Shown here in pieces: positions 6,216 through 6,931 of a stretch of DNA of 6,931 nt (the first letter of the stretch is position 1; each line of letters opens with the position of its first letter). Both the position numbers and the translations under genes were made by a program. The notes under the pieces were generated by a model, which searched no databases, was not told the DNA's origin, and saw nothing but the letters and a program-made list of their open reading frames with translations. The stretch is from an archaeon (GTDB lineage Archaea; Nanobdellota; Nanobdellia; Woesearchaeales; JAHJEM01): positions 1 to 6,931 of the forward strand of contig JAGVFV010000016.1 in NCBI GenBank assembly GCA_020057445.1, read 5' to 3'.

Positions 6216-6350
6216 TCATCCTCCAAACAGGCTCGAATGTCTTGCCTTCATATACAAAAAAAAAGCCAATCCGCAGAGGGCCATGATAAGTATGAACATC
6301 AGGATCATCTTCATCACATACCACGCTTCCGCTCCCTTCTTATGTAACAA
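6216..6350 (-). CDS. Small KKG-leader membrane peptide, 44 aa, TTG start; possible frame break at a T9 run
   Basis: This gene has no ATG at its 5' end. TTG at 6350 gives M-L-H-K-K-G-A-E-A-W, the same H-K-K-G leader as the 173-residue protein, followed by a Met/Leu/Ile-rich hydrophobic helix (about residues 12-33). GAGGGG at 6361-6366 lies 10 bases before the TTG, the same spacing as at 4899. It overlaps the end of the preceding gene by 11 bases. As printed, the frame ends F-F-L-Y-M-K-A-R-H-S-S-L-F-G-G at a TGA (6218-6216). The run of nine T in its sense strand (6256-6264 as A on +) falls in the helix codons. With one more T, the frame would continue as F-V-Y-E-G-K-T-F-E-P and stop at 6205 in an ATGA overlap with the next start, like five other junctions. 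The true C-terminus is therefore uncertain. Function is unknown; small pilin-like subunit or assembly factor is a guess. Starting at an internal ATG (6314) would lose the leader. Confidence 0.65.
   Translation of the reverse strand: MLHKKGAEAWYVMKMILMFILIMALCGLAFFLYMKARHSSLFGG
6220..6224 (-). promoter_or_regulatory. Ribosome binding site deciding the 6208 start
   Basis: GGAGG in the sense strand, about 11 bases before ATG 6208. It favours that ATG over the in-frame TTG at 6226, which lies upstream of the site. Confidence 0.6.
6256..6264 (-). repeat. Homopolymer run of nine T (sense strand)
   Basis: Nine consecutive A on the + strand, nine T in the sense of the 44-residue gene, within codons of its membrane helix. 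It is the longest homopolymer I noticed in the window. The reading frame 3' of it, if shifted by one inserted T, ends in an ATGA overlap with the next gene. It could be a sequencing or assembly length error, or a slippage site. Confidence 0.85.
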
Positions 6351-6931
6351 CTTCACACAACCCCTCAATATTGCTCGCATCATCAATAATCACATAATTG
6401 TTCTTGGTCGCCGGCGGCTGCAAGAACTTCAGACTCCGCTGTCCTGACACAACAGCAATGGCATACGCTCCATTAGGATAGAATCCTACGGCATTTCGCT
6501 TTGCCTCACACTCTGTGTCAGACAATTTTCTTTTACCTTCATAACAAAACTGGTCATTATCCCTTGACGCTGAAGGAAAGACATCGATCCGACCCGGAAA
6601 TCCTGAAGGCGAATCCTGCACATAATCCAGGTAGGTATATTCCGTCCCCTCATAGGATTGATACGGAACCATTCCCAAATCAGCAAAAAAATCAGTCGCA
6701 GGGATGAACATGCCCTTCTCAAACCCGTTCTTCTTCTCATGGATATTGAACTTATACACTATAAAACACATCTTGCCGCCAAATACCCTGTGCTGAAACA
6801 CGTCAGGCTTTCCCTCAAGCGTCTTTCCCCACGCGTCAACTATCAAGTCCATGATCTTCGTCTCCACGTCCTCTTTCCCACCGGCATTTTCGCCTATGGT
6901 CATCGAACACGTCTTGCACAGGTCAGGCTTA
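6340..6931 (-). CDS. C-terminal part of a surface/extracellular protein (5' end outside window)
   Basis: The frame is open up to the right edge, giving 196 residues and then TAA at 6342-6340. Codons before the ATG at 6903 read K-P-D-L-C-K-T-C-S without a stop, and no leader or hydrophobic helix is seen, so the real start is outside the window and 6903 is an internal Met. The segment K-I-M-D-L-I-V-D-A-W-G-K-T-L-E-G-K (residues about 25-41), then C-F-I-V-Y-K-F, resembles from memory the 'D-x-x-x-x-C-W-x-x-x-G-E-G-K ... C' pattern of long DPANN KKG-leader proteins, here without the usual Cys before Trp. The tail has strand-rich segments such as A-Y-A-I-A-V-V-S-G and N-Y-V-I-I-D-D. Cysteines in C-K-T-C and near the end suggest an exported protein. 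Enzymatic function not recognised. Its last 11 bases overlap the TTG start of the small downstream gene. Confidence 0.85.
   Translation of the reverse strand, partial: KPDLCKTCSMTIGENAGGKEDVETKIMDLIVDAWGKTLEGKPDVFQHRVFGGKMCFIVYKFNIHEKKNGFEKGMFIPATDFFADLGMVPYQSYEGTEYTYLDYVQDSPSGFPGRIDVFPSASRDNDQFCYEGKRKLSDTECEAKRNAVGFYPNGAYAIAVVSGQRSLKFLQPPATKNNYVIIDDASNIEGLCEVVT
6361..6366 (-). promoter_or_regulatory. Ribosome binding site for the TTG-start 44-aa gene
   Basis: GAGGGG in the sense strand, 10 bases before TTG 6350, inside the preceding coding region. It is the main support, with the H-K-K-G leader, for choosing a non-ATG start. Confidence 0.5.

Noticed and set aside
5751..6347. A 198-codon open frame on the forward strand
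   Set aside because: It is antisense to the 262-residue and 44-residue genes, its product shows no family features, and it conflicts with the coupled starts and ribosome sites on the minus strand.
6340..6903. A complete 187-residue gene starting at ATG 6903
   Set aside because: The frame stays open to the window edge and there is no leader or membrane helix at this Met, unlike all neighbours; it is better read as the C-terminal part of a longer protein.

Overview
The window is a fully packed piece of one minus-strand gene cluster, read from the right edge towards the left edge. It holds nine genes: seven complete, one missing its 5' end at the right edge, and one missing its 3' end at the left edge. 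There is no intergenic gap longer than 7 bases, and I see no tRNA, rRNA, CRISPR array, insertion sequence, promoter or terminator. The most likely source is an archaeon of the DPANN group, of the Woesearchaeota/Pacearchaeota kind. The main reason is that every gene whose 5' end is visible starts with a short basic leader ending in Gly (M-N-K-K-G, M-H-K-K-G, M-N-R-R-G and similar), followed at once or after a few residues by one hydrophobic helix. That leader resembles the class III (type IV pilin-like) signal of archaea and recurs widely in DPANN surface proteins. This assignment rests on family memory, not on a database search.

Layout in transcription order (right to left): (1) the C-terminal part of a soluble, extracellular-looking protein, 6931-6340; (2) a 44-residue KKG membrane peptide with a TTG start, 6350-6216, whose frame is interrupted or altered at a run of nine T; (3) a 262-residue anchored protein, 6208-5420; (4) a 175-residue anchored Cys-rich protein with a thrombospondin-type-3-like calcium loop, 5423-4896; (5) a 418-residue pilin-like protein with 12 cysteines, 4899-3643; (6) a 288-residue anchored protein whose C-terminal half looks like a degenerate N-acetylmuramoyl-L-alanine amidase (Amidase_3), 3646-2780; (7) a 145-residue anchored protein, 2783-2346; (8) a 173-residue anchored protein, 2338-1817; (9) a large anchored protein with an M23 (LytM-like) peptidase domain followed by an SLT lytic transglycosylase domain, 1820 to beyond the left edge.

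Five of the eight junctions are exact 4-base ATGA stop/start overlaps, so the set is almost certainly made together by translational coupling. The simplest reading is an envelope-anchored, extracellular, disulfide-rich assembly that displays peptidoglycan-cleaving modules. Archaea of this kind have no murein of their own, so the probable target would be a bacterial wall (prey, competitor, host-associated bacterium) or a murein-like polymer. The architecture is seen in the sequence. The target and purpose are inference.
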